Source: Gammaproteobacteria bacterium UBA4421 (GTDB lineage: Bacteria; Pseudomonadota; Gammaproteobacteria; Pseudomonadales; Azotimanducaceae). Taken from it: a DNA stretch of 64,000 nucleotides. A model generated the notes under the pieces. That model saw nothing but the letters and a program-made list of their open reading frames with translations, did not search any database and had not been told where the DNA came from. The stretch spans positions 1 to 64,000 of the forward strand of contig DGQF01000028.1 of the NCBI GenBank assembly GCA_002389675.1, read 5' to 3'. Shown one piece after another: positions 17,537-27,275 of the stretch. Position 1 is the stretch's first letter. Every line of letters starts with the position of its first letter. The position numbers were made by a program, and so were the translations under genes.

Positions 17537-19810
17537 GTGTTAACCGTTTTGCGCCATATTGTGATGCGTTTTACCGCGCATAGTCGGTTTGCCGATGCGG
17601 TAAAGTTTTTGGTGTCGGAAGTTAAATCCGCGATGCGCGCGGACGTCTGTTCAATTTATCTACTTAATCCGCAGCGCTCTGCCTATGTGCTGGCGGCAAC
17701 CGATGGCTTGAATCCAGCCAAAGTGGGTAATGCAGTGCTTGCGCTGGATCAGGGTTTAGTTGGGTTTGTTGGACGGCGAGCAGAACCGATCAATCTTCAG
17801 AACGCGCCATCTCACCGAGAGTTTCACTATATTCAGGGTAGTGGTGAAGAGGCCTTTCATGCTTTTTTAGGCGTGCCGATTATTCATCAGCGCCGAGTGC
17901 TGGGTGTATTGGTGGTACAACAGAGTGATGCGCGTAAATTCGATGAAGCAGAGGAGGCTTTTTTGGTTACGCTCGCGGCTCAATTAGCTACTGTGGTCTC
18001 TCACGCGGAAGCGGTTGGGGACAGCGCCTTGCCGCAAATCAGTGATGCTAATAGAGTGGATGCGTGTTTTGTGGGTGTTCCCGGTGCGCCAGGGATTGCC
18101 ATTGGCACAGCGGTTGTTATTCATCCGGTCGCCAATCTTGAAGCGGTTCCAGAGCGCCAGACGGACGATATTGTCGTTGAATTGCTTTCGCTGGAACGCG
18201 CCATTGCCCAAGTTCGGCAAGATATCTCAAATATCATTGAACAATTTTCTGATAGTTTACCGAAGCAGGAATTGGCATTGTTTGATGCTTATTTGCACAT
18301 GCTGGACGAAAATGCGTTGGCCGGAGATATTCGCGCTGAAGTGCGATTAGGTCAGTGGGCGCAGGGAGCACTTAAAAAGGTCATCGACGAGCATGTCAGT
18401 CGTTTCGCGTTGATGGAAGACCCTTACCTGAGAGAGCGTGGAGCAGACCTCAAAGACCTAGGTTTGCAGATCTTGGCTCACCTGCAGAATATTCGACAGA
18501 AAAAGACGGTATTTCCAAAAGACACGGTGTTGGTTGCTGAAGAGGTGACCCCGGCGATGTTGGCAAATATACCGACTGAGCGACTTGGCGCCATTGTTTC
18601 GACAAAAGGATCAGGCAACTCTCATGTTGCTATCTTGGCGCGCGCAATGGGTATTCCGGCGGTGATGGGCGCGATTGATCTGCCCACCTACCAGGTGGAG
18701 AATGAAGTGCTTTTGGTTGATGGGCACTATGGCGAAGTCTTTGCGTCGCCTTCTAAAAAGCGGATTGAACTTAGTCGTGAATTGATTGCACAGGAAAAGG
18801 TCTTTGATGAGGAGCTGATGCAACTCAAAGATGTGCCTTGTGTTACAAAAGATGGTTGGCGGATTTTACTGTGGGTGAACATTGGCCTGTCTAGTGATCT
18901 AACGCGCTCATTGGATCGCGGGGCTGAAGGGATTGGTCTGTTTCGTACGGAAATTCCTTTTATGTCTCAAGACCGATTTCCTACTGAAGCAGAGCAAAGG
19001 GTCATTTATCGCGAGCATATGGCGGCTTTTGAGCCGCGCCCGGTGACCATGCGTACGCTGGATGTGGGTGGTGACAAGTCGCTGAGTTATTTTCCAATTA
19101 ACGAGGACAACCCGTTTCTGGGCTGGCGGGGTATTCGGGTCACTCTGGATCATCCGGAAATTTTCTTGGTACAGGTCCGTGCGATGTTAAAAGCTAATGC
19201 AGGGCTTGAGGGAATCCTGCGCATCATGTTGCCAATGATTTCCAGTCTATCGGAACTGACTGCCGCAAAAGCGTTAATCAATCGCGCTTACGATGAAGTC
19301 ACGGAGGAAGGGTTTGAGGTCAAGCGTCCGTCCATTGGCGTTATGATAGAGGTGCCGGCTGCGGTTTATCAGGCGCGCGCGCTGGCTCGAGAATCCGATT
19401 TTCTGGCCGTGGGTTCTAATGATCTGACGCAATATATGCTCGCCGTTGATCGTAACAATCCGCGCGTTGCGCAACTTTATCGTGATGTTCACCCCGCAGT
19501 CATCTTGGCGCTCAGAGACGTGGCGCGCGCGGCGCATATTGAGAACAAACCACTGGGTATATGTGGTGAATTCGCGGGGACGCCGGTAGGCGCGGTGCTG
19601 TTAATGGCGATGGGTTACCACGTGTTATCGATGAATGCGACTCATCTGCCCAAAGTGAAGTGGGTGATACGACAAATCAACAGAAGTGACGCGCAGCGTA
19701 TGTTGGCAAAAGTGCTACAGATGCAGTCGGCAGAGGCCGTCAGTGGTTATATGTTCCAGCAACTGACCGATGCGGGTTTAGGCCGGGTATTGCCCCATCA
19801 TCACACTTGA
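17537..19810 (+). CDS. ptsP: Phosphoenolpyruvate-protein phosphotransferase PtsP (EI-Ntr)
   Basis: This is the first enzyme of the nitrogen-related phosphotransferase system, passing phosphate from PEP to NPr and then EIIA-Ntr. The 757-residue protein has an N-terminal GAF sensor domain (about 1-150), the PEP-utilising N domain, the phosphohistidine domain (GSGNSHVAILARAMG, active-site H) and a TIM-barrel PEP-binding domain with GSNDLTQYMLAVDRN and GICGEFAG (catalytic cysteine). The GAF domain distinguishes it from sugar EI. GTG 17537 follows rppH by 7 bp, the conserved rppH-ptsP pair. npr and ptsN are not in the window. Confidence 0.97.
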   Translation: MLTVLRHIVMRFTAHSRFADAVKFLVSEVKSAMRADVCSIYLLNPQRSAYVLAATDGLNPAKVGNAVLALDQGLVGFVGRRAEPINLQNAPSHREFHYIQGSGEEAFHAFLGVPIIHQRRVLGVLVVQQSDARKFDEAEEAFLVTLAAQLATVVSHAEAVGDSALPQISDANRVDACFVGVPGAPGIAIGTAVVIHPVANLEAVPERQTDDIVVELLSLERAIAQVRQDISNIIEQFSDSLPKQELALFDAYLHMLDENALAGDIRAEVRLGQWAQGALKKVIDEHVSRFALMEDPYLRERGADLKDLGLQILAHLQNIRQKKTVFPKDTVLVAEEVTPAMLANIPTERLGAIVSTKGSGNSHVAILARAMGIPAVMGAIDLPTYQVENEVLLVDGHYGEVFASPSKKRIELSRELIAQEKVFDEELMQLKDVPCVTKDGWRILLWVNIGLSSDLTRSLDRGAEGIGLFRTEIPFMSQDRFPTEAEQRVIYREHMAAFEPRPVTMRTLDVGGDKSLSYFPINEDNPFLGWRGIRVTLDHPEIFLVQVRAMLKANAGLEGILRIMLPMISSLSELTAAKALINRAYDEVTEEGFEVKRPSIGVMIEVPAAVYQARALARESDFLAVGSNDLTQYMLAVDRNNPRVAQLYRDVHPAVILALRDVARAAHIENKPLGICGEFAGTPVGAVLLMAMGYHVLSMNATHLPKVKWVIRQINRSDAQRMLAKVLQMQSAEAVSGYMFQQLTDAGLGRVLPHHHT

Positions 19811-19813
19811 ATA

Positions 19814-20317
19814 TCAGACAAGTTCATAACGTGCGATCGTAAAATCCGCAGAATGTTTGTCGTCGGCGCTGAACTTTTCCTGCTCGGTGCAGCGCCAGTG
19901 TGACCAATTCATTTCCGGAAAGAAGACGTCGCCGTCCGGTAGGTCGTGTACGTGGGTGACATAAAGACGGGTGGCAACAGGTAGCGCTAAAGCATAAATA
20001 TCAGCACCCCCGATGACCATAACTTCGGGTTCTGCTGAGTTGGCAACTAATTCTTGAGCACGCTCAATAGCCTCTTCGAAGCGGTGTACGGTGATGACGC
20101 CGTGAGCGGTCCACTTTGGATCTCGCGTTAAAACGATATTGGTTCTTCCGGGCAAAGGGGCTTTCATTGAGTTAAACGTCTTCCGCCCCATTAAGACCGG
20201 TTTTCCCAGTGTGGTGTTCATGAAGTGGCGCATGTCGGTGGGTAGACGCCAGGGTAAGGTATTGTTGCGTCCAATCAAGCGGTTCTCCGCCATGGCCCAG
20301 ATGAGGCTAATGTCCAT
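19814..20317 (-). CDS. folA: Dihydrofolate reductase
   Basis: The 167-residue NADPH-dependent enzyme regenerates tetrahydrofolate. Characteristic parts are SLIWAMAENRLIGRNNTLPWRL-like N-terminus (read as two blocks, WAMAENRLIG and LPWRLPTDM with the catalytic acid D), GRKTFNSM, and VIGGADIY. It is the last gene of lgt-thyA-folA on the minus strand, 17 bp after thyA, so the DHF made by ThyA is reduced by its neighbour. It ends 3 bp from the convergent ptsP. Confidence 0.96.
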   Translation of the reverse strand: MDISLIWAMAENRLIGRNNTLPWRLPTDMRHFMNTTLGKPVLMGRKTFNSMKAPLPGRTNIVLTRDPKWTAHGVITVHRFEEAIERAQELVANSAEPEVMVIGGADIYALALPVATRLYVTHVHDLPDGDVFFPEMNWSHWRCTEQEKFSADDKHSADFTIARYELV

Positions 20318-20334
20318 AGGCGCTTGCCCGTATC

Positions 20335-21129
20335 CTAAACTGCAATTGGGGCTTTGATGCCAGCGTGGCTTTGATAGTTGTGTAACTCAAAGTCGTCAAA
20401 CCTGAAGCTGAAGATGTCTTTTACCTCTGGATTCAAACTGAGGCTCGGCAGGGGCAGCGGCGCTCGCAGAAGTTGTTTATCCGCTTGTTCTAAATGATTG
20501 GCGTATAGATGGGCGTCTCCTAGCGTGTGTATAAAATCACCTAATTCCAGTTCAGCTACTTGGGCGATCATCATTGTCAGCAAGGCGTATGAGGCGATGT
20601 TAAAAGGCACTCCAAGAAAGATGTCGGCACTGCGCTGATACAGTTGGCAGGACAGTTTGTTGTTTGCGACGTAGAACTGAAACAAGCTATGGCAGGGTGG
20701 CAAAGCCATCTGGTTGACTTCGGCGACGTTCCACGCGCTGACAATGTGTCGTCGGCTGTTTGGGTTGCTTTTGATGTCTTCAACTACTTTGCGGATTTGG
20801 TCGATGGTGGTGCCATCGGGTGCAGGCCACGAGCGCCATTGGGACCCGTAAACAGGACCAAGTTCGCCTTTCTCGTCGGCCCAGTCGTCCCAGATGTGAA
20901 CGTTGTGTTCGGTTAAATATTTGATGTTGGTTGAACCGGATAAAAACCACAGCAGTTCATGAATGATGCCTTTGACAAAGACCTTTTTGGTGGTGACCAA
21001 AGGAAAACCATCGTTAAGGTCAAAACGCATTTGATGACCGAAAATGCTGTAGGTGCCTGTACCGGTTCTGTCTGCTTTAAACTGCCCGTTTTCGCGCACG
21101 TGGCGCATGAGATCAAGATATTGTTTCAC
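20335..21129 (-). CDS. thyA: Thymidylate synthase
   Basis: The enzyme makes dTMP from dUMP using 5,10-methylene-THF. It has 264 residues, the same length as E. coli Thy[12 protein letters not shown] contains the nucleophilic cysteine (about residue 146), [21 protein letters not shown] is the dUMP site (seen as QRSAD and FLGVPFNIA), and the C-terminus ends in a small hydrophobic residue (PIAV). The ATG overlaps the lgt stop (ATGA). The glycine cleavage system upstream supplies the same one-carbon donor. Confidence 0.98.
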   Translation of the reverse strand: MKQYLDLMRHVRENGQFKADRTGTGTYSIFGHQMRFDLNDGFPLVTTKKVFVKGIIHELLWFLSGSTNIKYLTEHNVHIWDDWADEKGELGPVYGSQWRSWPAPDGTTIDQIRKVVEDIKSNPNSRRHIVSAWNVAEVNQMALPPCHSLFQFYVANNKLSCQLYQRSADIFLGVPFNIASYALLTMMIAQVAELELGDFIHTLGDAHLYANHLEQADKQLLRAPLPLPSLSLNPEVKDIFSFRFDDFELHNYQSHAGIKAPIAV

Positions 21130-21953
21130 GCCGCGCTCCTTTTTTCATTTTGCGACCATACTAGCAGCACAATACCAGCGAATATCATGGGGAGCGACAG
21201 TAACTGGCCCATGCTCAACCAATTGAAGGCGACAAATCCGATGTGCGTATCGGGTGCGCGGAAGAACTCTGTAAAAAATCGAAAACCACCGTAAGCCACG
21301 AGAAAAAATCCGCTGATATAACCAGAGGGTTTTGGTTTGGCTGAAACGAACCACATCAGTAAAAAAAGCAAAAGGCCTTCGCAAAAGGCTTGGTATAGCG
21401 GTGACGGGTGACGTGCTGCGGCTTCCCAAGCGCCCATGCACATTGGATTGAGCCCGCGGACGGCCTCACAGGGATAGATCAGACTGAAGGGGCCGTCGGA
21501 GATCCGTCCTGGAAGTTCCATGTTAATAAAATTAGCCAGTCGGCCAAAACCCAAGCCGATTGGGGTCAAGGGTGCTAAAAAGTCGATGACGTCGATGATG
21601 CGCCGTTGACTCTTGCGAGCGAATAAACCCATCCCCGCGATGACCCCAAGCAAACCGCCGTGAAAGGACATGCCGCCTTCCCATAAACGAAAGAGATACA
21701 GGGGATCGTCGAGAAAAAACCCAAAATTATAAAAGAAAACGTAACCGACACGTCCGCCTACCACGGCCCCCATGGCGCCGTAAAATACCAGATCTGAGAT
21801 CTGTTCTTGGCTCCATTGGTCGGGGTGGTTTCTTGCTCTGCGATTGCCCAACCACCATACCGCGGCAAAACCGGCAAGATAAGACAGGCCGTACCAGCGA
21901 ATCGCTAAGGGACCGAGCGCAAATATAATGGGATCAATATCTGGGTAATGCAC
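21126..21953 (-). CDS. lgt: Prolipoprotein diacylglyceryl transferase
   Basis: This integral inner-membrane enzyme transfers diacylglyceryl from phosphatidylglycerol to the lipobox cysteine of prolipoproteins. The 275-residue product has about seven hydrophobic segments. Family motifs are [12 protein letters not shown] (essential H) and [17 protein letters not shown] (essential R and the Lgt signature). [11 protein letters not shown] is also conserved. It is first in lgt-thyA-folA. The 104 bp between lgt and the divergent NRDE gene must carry promoters in both directions. Confidence 0.97.
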   Translation of the reverse strand: MHYPDIDPIIFALGPLAIRWYGLSYLAGFAAVWWLGNRRARNHPDQWSQEQISDLVFYGAMGAVVGGRVGYVFFYNFGFFLDDPLYLFRLWEGGMSFHGGLLGVIAGMGLFARKSQRRIIDVIDFLAPLTPIGLGFGRLANFINMELPGRISDGPFSLIYPCEAVRGLNPMCMGAWEAAARHPSPLYQAFCEGLLLFLLMWFVSAKPKPSGYISGFFLVAYGGFRFFTEFFRAPDTHIGFVAFNWLSMGQLLSLPMIFAGIVLLVWSQNEKRSAA

Positions 21954-22057
21954 AACGAATAGTGGAACTCAAAAATACGAGCTTACCGCAAAGATCTTGG
22001 TCTTGCGTGCTTTTGCGTTAAACTGTGCAGCTACTAGTGGCGGCGTTGACTGAAATA

Positions 22058-22804
22058 ATGTGTTTGATTCTGTTTGGTTATCGGATGTGTTCAGATCAGA
22101 CATTAATTGTTGCGGCAAACCGTGACGAGCGGTTTGAGCGCGCCAGTGCAGCCGCACACTTTTGGTCGGATGCGCCCCAGGTTTTGGGGGGTAGGGATTT
22201 GGTATCCGGCGGATCATGGCTTGGGTGTACCTCGCAGGGGCGGTTTGCTGCGCTGACCAACTTTAGCGGACCACAGGATCCGTTGACACCTCGCTCTCGA
22301 GGGGGCTTGATCCAAGACTTCCTCAGCAGCACCGTCAGTGCCCAAGCGTTTGCTCAGCAGATCGATGGGTCCGCCTATGCCGGCTTCAACCTCTTACTTT
22401 TTGACACCGAGGAGCTGGTGTATACATCTAATAAGGCGCCAACAGAGGTTTTGGAGCCCGGTTTTTATGGGTTGAGCAATGCTGAGTTGGGTGCGCCATG
22501 GCCCAAGTGTCGGCGTGGCGCGCGAACCTTGGCGCAGCGCACTGCAGAGAGTTTTGCAACGACTGATCTGATCGGGTTGTTGCACGATACGCAGGTCCCG
22601 CCAGACGATGAGTTGCCGCAACGTGGTGCTGATCTTCAGTTTGAGCGCACGTTGGCGCCAAGTTTTATTGTTGGGGATGTATACGGCACCCGGGCCAGCA
22701 CCGGTGTAATTTTAGGCAGTGAGCAGATTAGGTTTACCGAGCAGAGCTACCTCAGTGGTGGCGTGGTAGGTGAGAGGGTTGATTTCACGATAGATCGTCA
22801 GTGA
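22058..22804 (+). CDS. NRDE family protein (TANGO2-like)
   Basis: The 248-residue protein starts with Met-Cys and has NRDE at residues 21-24, the signature of the NRDE/TANGO2 family. It also has GGSWLGC, RFAALTNFSGP and SRGGLIQDFL. The family is thought to be Ntn-hydrolase-like, with Cys2 as candidate nucleophile. Eukaryotic TANGO2 has been linked to acyl-CoA and haem handling, but bacterial substrates are unknown. ATG 22058 is used because the invariant Cys must be residue 2. It is divergent from lgt. Confidence 0.9.
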   Translation: MCLILFGYRMCSDQTLIVAANRDERFERASAAAHFWSDAPQVLGGRDLVSGGSWLGCTSQGRFAALTNFSGPQDPLTPRSRGGLIQDFLSSTVSAQAFAQQIDGSAYAGFNLLLFDTEELVYTSNKAPTEVLEPGFYGLSNAELGAPWPKCRRGARTLAQRTAESFATTDLIGLLHDTQVPPDDELPQRGADLQFERTLAPSFIVGDVYGTRASTGVILGSEQIRFTEQSYLSGGVVGERVDFTIDRQ

Positions 22805-22931
22805 GTCAACCCTCGCGGGCTTGTGTTACCGGCTTGGCAAGACGCTAACGGCAACTTGTGCATTGTAGCGGTGTAATTGGTGTGGGGTTCTGCATAGTCG
22901 TTGCCCAGGAAAACTCAACAGGGTGAAGAAC

Positions 22932-24866
22932 ATGAAATTAATCGGGTTGATTGTCAGTCTGGGCTGGTTGGCCGGTCACGCAGTGGGAGCGGCGGCAGCT
23001 GGCTCGCCGTTGGAAGCAGTGTCCGTACCGGTCAACATCCAGACTTATAATGTTCCGGCTTTGTCTGGACAGATTGCCGACCGGCTTGGGCGTTATACAG
23101 AAACCCGTTCCGCGACGGTGGTAGGGTGGCAGGAGGAATCGCTGCTCATCATGACTCGCTTCGGTGATGCTCGCCAGCTTCACCGAGTTGCGCGGCCTCT
23201 GGGTTATCGTGAGCAGCTCACTTTTCTGCGTGAACCGTTAGGCGGCGCAAGTCTGCCTAGGCGGGGCGCGCGTGACCAAATTATTCTCAACTGGGATATC
23301 GGCGGTTCCGAATTCGATCAACTTTTTTTATTTGATTTAAACACCGGGCAAAGCCGAAGGTTGAGTGATGGGCAATCACTTTATCGTGCGGTGCTATGGG
23401 CGCCGGATGAGCAAAGTATTGTTTATGTCACCACCCAGCGAAATGGGCGTAATTGGGATATTCACCATCAGACGCTTGCGGGAAAGGTGACATCGCTGTT
23501 GCAGACCGATGCAGGTTATTGGTTGCCAATAGATTGGTCGAGCGATGGTAAAAGGCTGCTGGTGAAAAACCGAGTTTCGATAGCGCAGTCCATCATTTAC
23601 GAGCTCGATATTCAAACCCGCGAGTTAACGCCGGTGCTGGGGGCGGATGAACCGGTTGCGATTCAAGACGTTGCTTATGACGGCGCCGGTGGAATTTTTT
23701 ATACGGCGGATCAGGAGGGCGAATTTCTGGGTCTCTACCGTAAGTCGTTGGTGACCAATGCGGTGACCCGAGTGACACCTGAAGTGAATTGGAATGTTGA
23801 GCATTTTGAACTGTCCCCGGACCGGCAGCGTTTAATGTATGCGGTCAATGCGGACGGCCTCTCAAAAATTGTGGTGCTGGCTTTGCCCGGCGGTACACCC
23901 ATCGAGTTGCCGGCATTGCCGCCAGGCATCTTGCGTAGCGCTGTTTTTGCGCCCGATGGTGCCAGACTGGCGGTGACCCTCAACCGGGCAAATGCACCCT
24001 CCGACGTTTATGTGCTGGATCTGATGCGCGGGCAGGTCGAGCGTTGGACACAAAGTGAGATGGGAGGACTGTCGCCGCAGACGTTGGCGACGCCGCAATT
24101 GTTCCGGTATGAAAGTTTTGATGCCATGGCAATACCCGCATTTATCTATCGACCGCAAACGCCCGGGCCGCACCCGGTTGTCATATCGATACACGGTGGC
24201 CCCGAATCTCAGTACAGGCCGTATTTTTCGAGCACCATTCAGTCTTATGTGCGGGAAATGAATGTGGCGGTGATAGCACCGAATGTGCGCGGATCAAACG
24301 GTTATGGTAAGTCGTTTTTACAAAAGGATAACGGCCGTTTGCGCGAGGACTCGGTGAAAGATATTGGCGCGCTACTGGATTGGATTGAGCTGCAGGATGA
24401 CCTGGACAGTAGCCGAGTGGCCGTGATGGGAGGCTCTTATGGTGGCTATATGGTCTTAGCCAGTATGGTGTGGTACGGCGATCGGTTGGCCGCGGCGGTT
24501 GATTCGGTAGGTATTTCTAATTTTGTGACGTTTTTAGAAAACACCCAAGCGTATCGTCAGGATATGCGGCGGGTAGAATACGGCGACGAGCGTGATCCGC
24601 AGATGCGAAGCTTTTTAGAACAAATATCACCCTTGAATCATGTTGATCAAATGCAGACGCCGCTGTATATCTCTCAAGGTGCTAACGATCCTCGTGTGCC
24701 GGCTTCAGAGAGCGAGCAAATTCGCAAAGCCCTCGAGGCTTCGGGGGTCCCGGTTTGGTATGTCTTGGCGCAAGATGAAGGCCATGGGTTTGCGAAAAAG
24801 GGCAATCGGGTTTACGACAGCATTGGACGCTTCACCTTTTTGCAACAGTATCTTAAGCAAGAATGA
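22932..24866 (+). CDS. Secreted S9 prolyl oligopeptidase-family peptidase
   Basis: The 644-residue product has a signal peptide (MKLIGLIVSLGWLAGHAVGA, cleavage after an A-rich stretch at about 20-24). A TolB-like beta-propeller (about 60-390) is followed by an alpha/beta-hydrolase domain. The catalytic triad is S502 (GGSYGGYM), D586 (GANDPRVP) and H618 (EGHGF), with spacing typical of the family. ISIHGGPESQY is the oxyanion-side motif. It should cleave peptides in the periplasm, as acylaminoacyl- or dipeptidyl-peptidase; specificity is not predictable. ATG 22932 is chosen over GTG 22923. The stop overlaps the next gene start. Confidence 0.92.
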   Translation: MKLIGLIVSLGWLAGHAVGAAAAGSPLEAVSVPVNIQTYNVPALSGQIADRLGRYTETRSATVVGWQEESLLIMTRFGDARQLHRVARPLGYREQLTFLREPLGGASLPRRGARDQIILNWDIGGSEFDQLFLFDLNTGQSRRLSDGQSLYRAVLWAPDEQSIVYVTTQRNGRNWDIHHQTLAGKVTSLLQTDAGYWLPIDWSSDGKRLLVKNRVSIAQSIIYELDIQTRELTPVLGADEPVAIQDVAYDGAGGIFYTADQEGEFLGLYRKSLVTNAVTRVTPEVNWNVEHFELSPDRQRLMYAVNADGLSKIVVLALPGGTPIELPALPPGILRSAVFAPDGARLAVTLNRANAPSDVYVLDLMRGQVERWTQSEMGGLSPQTLATPQLFRYESFDAMAIPAFIYRPQTPGPHPVVISIHGGPESQYRPYFSSTIQSYVREMNVAVIAPNVRGSNGYGKSFLQKDNGRLREDSVKDIGALLDWIELQDDLDSSRVAVMGGSYGGYMVLASMVWYGDRLAAAVDSVGISNFVTFLENTQAYRQDMRRVEYGDERDPQMRSFLEQISPLNHVDQMQTPLYISQGANDPRVPASESEQIRKALEASGVPVWYVLAQDEGHGFAKKGNRVYDSIGRFTFLQQYLKQE

Positions 24867-25867
24867 GTAGCGGCAAGCTCGGTTTGGTGGTGAATCCGAT
24901 GTCGGGTCGTGATGTGCGTCGCTTGGCAGCCCATGCCACCAACATGACCCATGAGGCGAAGCGGGACATTGTTGCGCGCGTGGCGGCGGGCGCTGATGCC
25001 ATGGGTGTGACGGATATTTACATCACAAAAGAGCCCTTTCAGATTTCCTCGATGGCGCTGCAAAATATGCCGTTAAAAGCCCAGGTGCATATTGTTGAAC
25101 ACGCATTGGCAAACGATGCGTCTGATACTGAGCGCTCAATGGCGGCATTTTTGGAGGCGGGCTGTCGCACGTTTGTCTCTTTGGGTGGTGATGGTACCAA
25201 CCGCGCAATTGTGCGCGCGGCACCTGATATTGATTTAATACCGCTTTCCACGGGCACCAATAATGTATTTCCGGTGCTCAATGAGCCAACCGTGGCGGGT
25301 ATGGTGGCGGGGTTGAACGCGTGCGGGCACTTTCCTGATGCGCAGGCGCAGGGTTTAAAAGAACGGGTGAAAGTGCTGCATGTTAAAACCCAAGCTCGAC
25401 AGGATGTGGGATTGATTGATGCAGTTTTGCTTTGCCCTGACCACGTTGGTAATTTGCTGCCGTTTGATCCTGATCGCATCAAACGTTTATTGCTCAGCCG
25501 TGCGGAACCCAATGCGATTGGTATGTCCCCGATTGGCGGTTTAATTCATCCCGTGTACGCGCAGGATGATGTCGGCCTGTTGGTGACGACAGATTCCCAA
25601 GCCAAGGGTCTCACTGCACCGCTATCTCCGGGCCTGTTTGGTCAAGTGCCTGTGTCAGCGGTTCAAGAAATCGGCTTTGATGAGCCTGTGACCTTTGTTG
25701 GCCCGGGTGTAATTGCGCTGGACGGTGACCGCGATTACCGACTGCTTGAGGGCGAGCGCGCGACCGTAACACTTCGCCGTGATGGTCCTTTTGTGATTGA
25801 TGTTGATGCCACCATGCGCGCGGCGGTGGCGCGAGGTATCATGGCACCCTCGCGTTTTAAATCTTAA
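24863..25867 (+). CDS. ATP-NAD kinase family protein, AcoX-like
   Basis: The 334-residue protein has the NAD/diacylglycerol-kinase fold. The phosphate-binding motif GGDGTNR lies at 108-114 and STGTNNVFP follows about 20 residues on. The N-terminus (GLVVNPMSGRDVRRLAAHAT) closely resembles AcoX, a protein of unclear function encoded in acetoin dehydrogenase operons. No acetoin genes are present here. Phosphorylation of NAD or a related nucleotide is the family-based guess. It overlaps the S9 peptidase gene by ATGA, and fabV follows after 8 bp, so the three form one unit. Confidence 0.87.
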   Translation: MSSGKLGLVVNPMSGRDVRRLAAHATNMTHEAKRDIVARVAAGADAMGVTDIYITKEPFQISSMALQNMPLKAQVHIVEHALANDASDTERSMAAFLEAGCRTFVSLGGDGTNRAIVRAAPDIDLIPLSTGTNNVFPVLNEPTVAGMVAGLNACGHFPDAQAQGLKERVKVLHVKTQARQDVGLIDAVLLCPDHVGNLLPFDPDRIKRLLLSRAEPNAIGMSPIGGLIHPVYAQDDVGLLVTTDSQAKGLTAPLSPGLFGQVPVSAVQEIGFDEPVTFVGPGVIALDGDRDYRLLEGERATVTLRRDGPFVIDVDATMRAAVARGIMAPSRFKS

Positions 25868-25875
25868 GAGTGAAC

Positions 25876-27084
25876 ATGATTGTAAATCCCCGAATCCGCG
25901 GTTTTATTTGTACGACGGCGCATCCCACGGGCTGCCAAGCAGCTGTCAACGAGCAAATTAATTATGTAAAGGGTGAACTTCAGCACAACCCGGAAAATAC
26001 GCCGGCTGGCGCGGGCATTAAAAATGTGCTCGTGTTGGGCTGTTCGGGCGGTTACGGTCTAGCCAGCCGCGTAGTTGCTGCATTTGGCTGCGGCGCAAAC
26101 TCGCTCGGGGTTTCCTTCGAAAAAGCGCCGACAACAAAAAAAACGGCGTCGGCGGGTTGGTATAACAATATTGCCTTTGAAACGGCTGCGCAAAGCGAAG
26201 GCCTTTATGCCAAGACCTTAGATGGTGATGCGTTTAGTGACGCAATGCGCGCCAGAGTTGTGCAGACCATTCAAGCTGAGATGGGATCGATCGATCTGGT
26301 TGTTTACAGTTTGGCGTCGCCGGTCCGCCAGCATCCAAAGACAGGTGTTTTGCATCGATCGGCGATAAAACCTCTAGGAGAAGCCTTAGACATTAAGTCC
26401 GTTAATGTTGATCGCGGCGAAGTGGTTGAGGTAAGCCTTGAACCGGCGACGCCACAAGAAACAGCGGATACCGTCGCGGTAATGGGCGGAGAAGATTGGG
26501 AGCTGTGGATGGATGCCCTGCTGGACGCTCAGGTATTGGCACCTGGCTGCAGAACCATGGCATTTACCTATATTGGCACTCAATTGACCTGGCCTATTTA
26601 TTGGGAGGGGACATTGGGCCAGGCTAAGTTGGACCTAGATCGTGCCAGTCTTGCTATCAGTGAGAAGCTTGCTGTGCTTGGCGGTAGCGCTCGAGTGGCG
26701 GTGCTAAAAGCCATTGTCAGTCAGGCCAGTTCTGCCATCCCGGTGGTGCCTCTATATGTGGCGCTATTGTTTAAAGTGATGAAAGAACAAGGCAACCACG
26801 AAAATATCATCAGCCACATTTATCGCTTGTTCGCGACTCAACTTCAATCCGAGGCAAATCTGCGTTTGGACGCCGACGGGCGCATTCGTATGGATAACGT
26901 TGAGTTATCAGATGAAGTTCAGCAGGCGGTGCTTGATCGTTGGCCGCGGGTGACAACAGAAAATCTTGCAGAACTTGGCGATTTGGCGGGGTATCGAGAG
27001 GATTTCTTGAAAATATTTGGTTTTGGCTTGGCTGACGTTGATTATGCAATAGACGTTGATCCCACGTTAGGCCGGGACCTATAG
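25876..27084 (+). CDS. fabV: Enoyl-ACP / trans-2-enoyl-CoA reductase FabV
   Basis: This NADH-dependent reductase catalyses the last step of fatty acid elongation. The 402-residue single-chain short-chain-dehydrogenase relative shows VLGCSGGYGLASR (cofactor loop), GWYNNIAFE, VVYSLASPVR and the Y-x8-K active site YWEGTLGQAK (Y242, K251). FabV has been reported to be intrinsically resistant to triclosan, unlike FabI. ATG 25876 matches the family start (VNPRIRGFICTTAHPTGC); GTG 25870 is two codons upstream. Whether a fabI is also present cannot be judged from this window. Confidence 0.97.
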   Translation: MIVNPRIRGFICTTAHPTGCQAAVNEQINYVKGELQHNPENTPAGAGIKNVLVLGCSGGYGLASRVVAAFGCGANSLGVSFEKAPTTKKTASAGWYNNIAFETAAQSEGLYAKTLDGDAFSDAMRARVVQTIQAEMGSIDLVVYSLASPVRQHPKTGVLHRSAIKPLGEALDIKSVNVDRGEVVEVSLEPATPQETADTVAVMGGEDWELWMDALLDAQVLAPGCRTMAFTYIGTQLTWPIYWEGTLGQAKLDLDRASLAISEKLAVLGGSARVAVLKAIVSQASSAIPVVPLYVALLFKVMKEQGNHENIISHIYRLFATQLQSEANLRLDADGRIRMDNVELSDEVQQAVLDRWPRVTTENLAELGDLAGYREDFLKIFGFGLADVDYAIDVDPTLGRDL

Positions 27085-27275
27085 CGTCGGTGTCAGGGCT
27101 CTTGTTTAGGGTCACTCCTAAGCAGTTATGGATGATGCCTGAGTCCGCGCCTAAATAGACTCGCCATCGGTTTGATGCAAAGACTTGCGCCAGTTGGCGA
27201 TATGAAAAAGTAGTGGTTGGTTGCGTTGGCCAGCTTTGCTAAGGTTTGCCGCCTCGAAAAGGGATTAATTGAGTA

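Noticed and set aside
27188-27199. CGCCAGTTGGCG palindrome between fabV and hemE, as a terminator or operator
   Set aside because: A 2-base loop is too tight for a hairpin, there is no T run, and no known operator matches.
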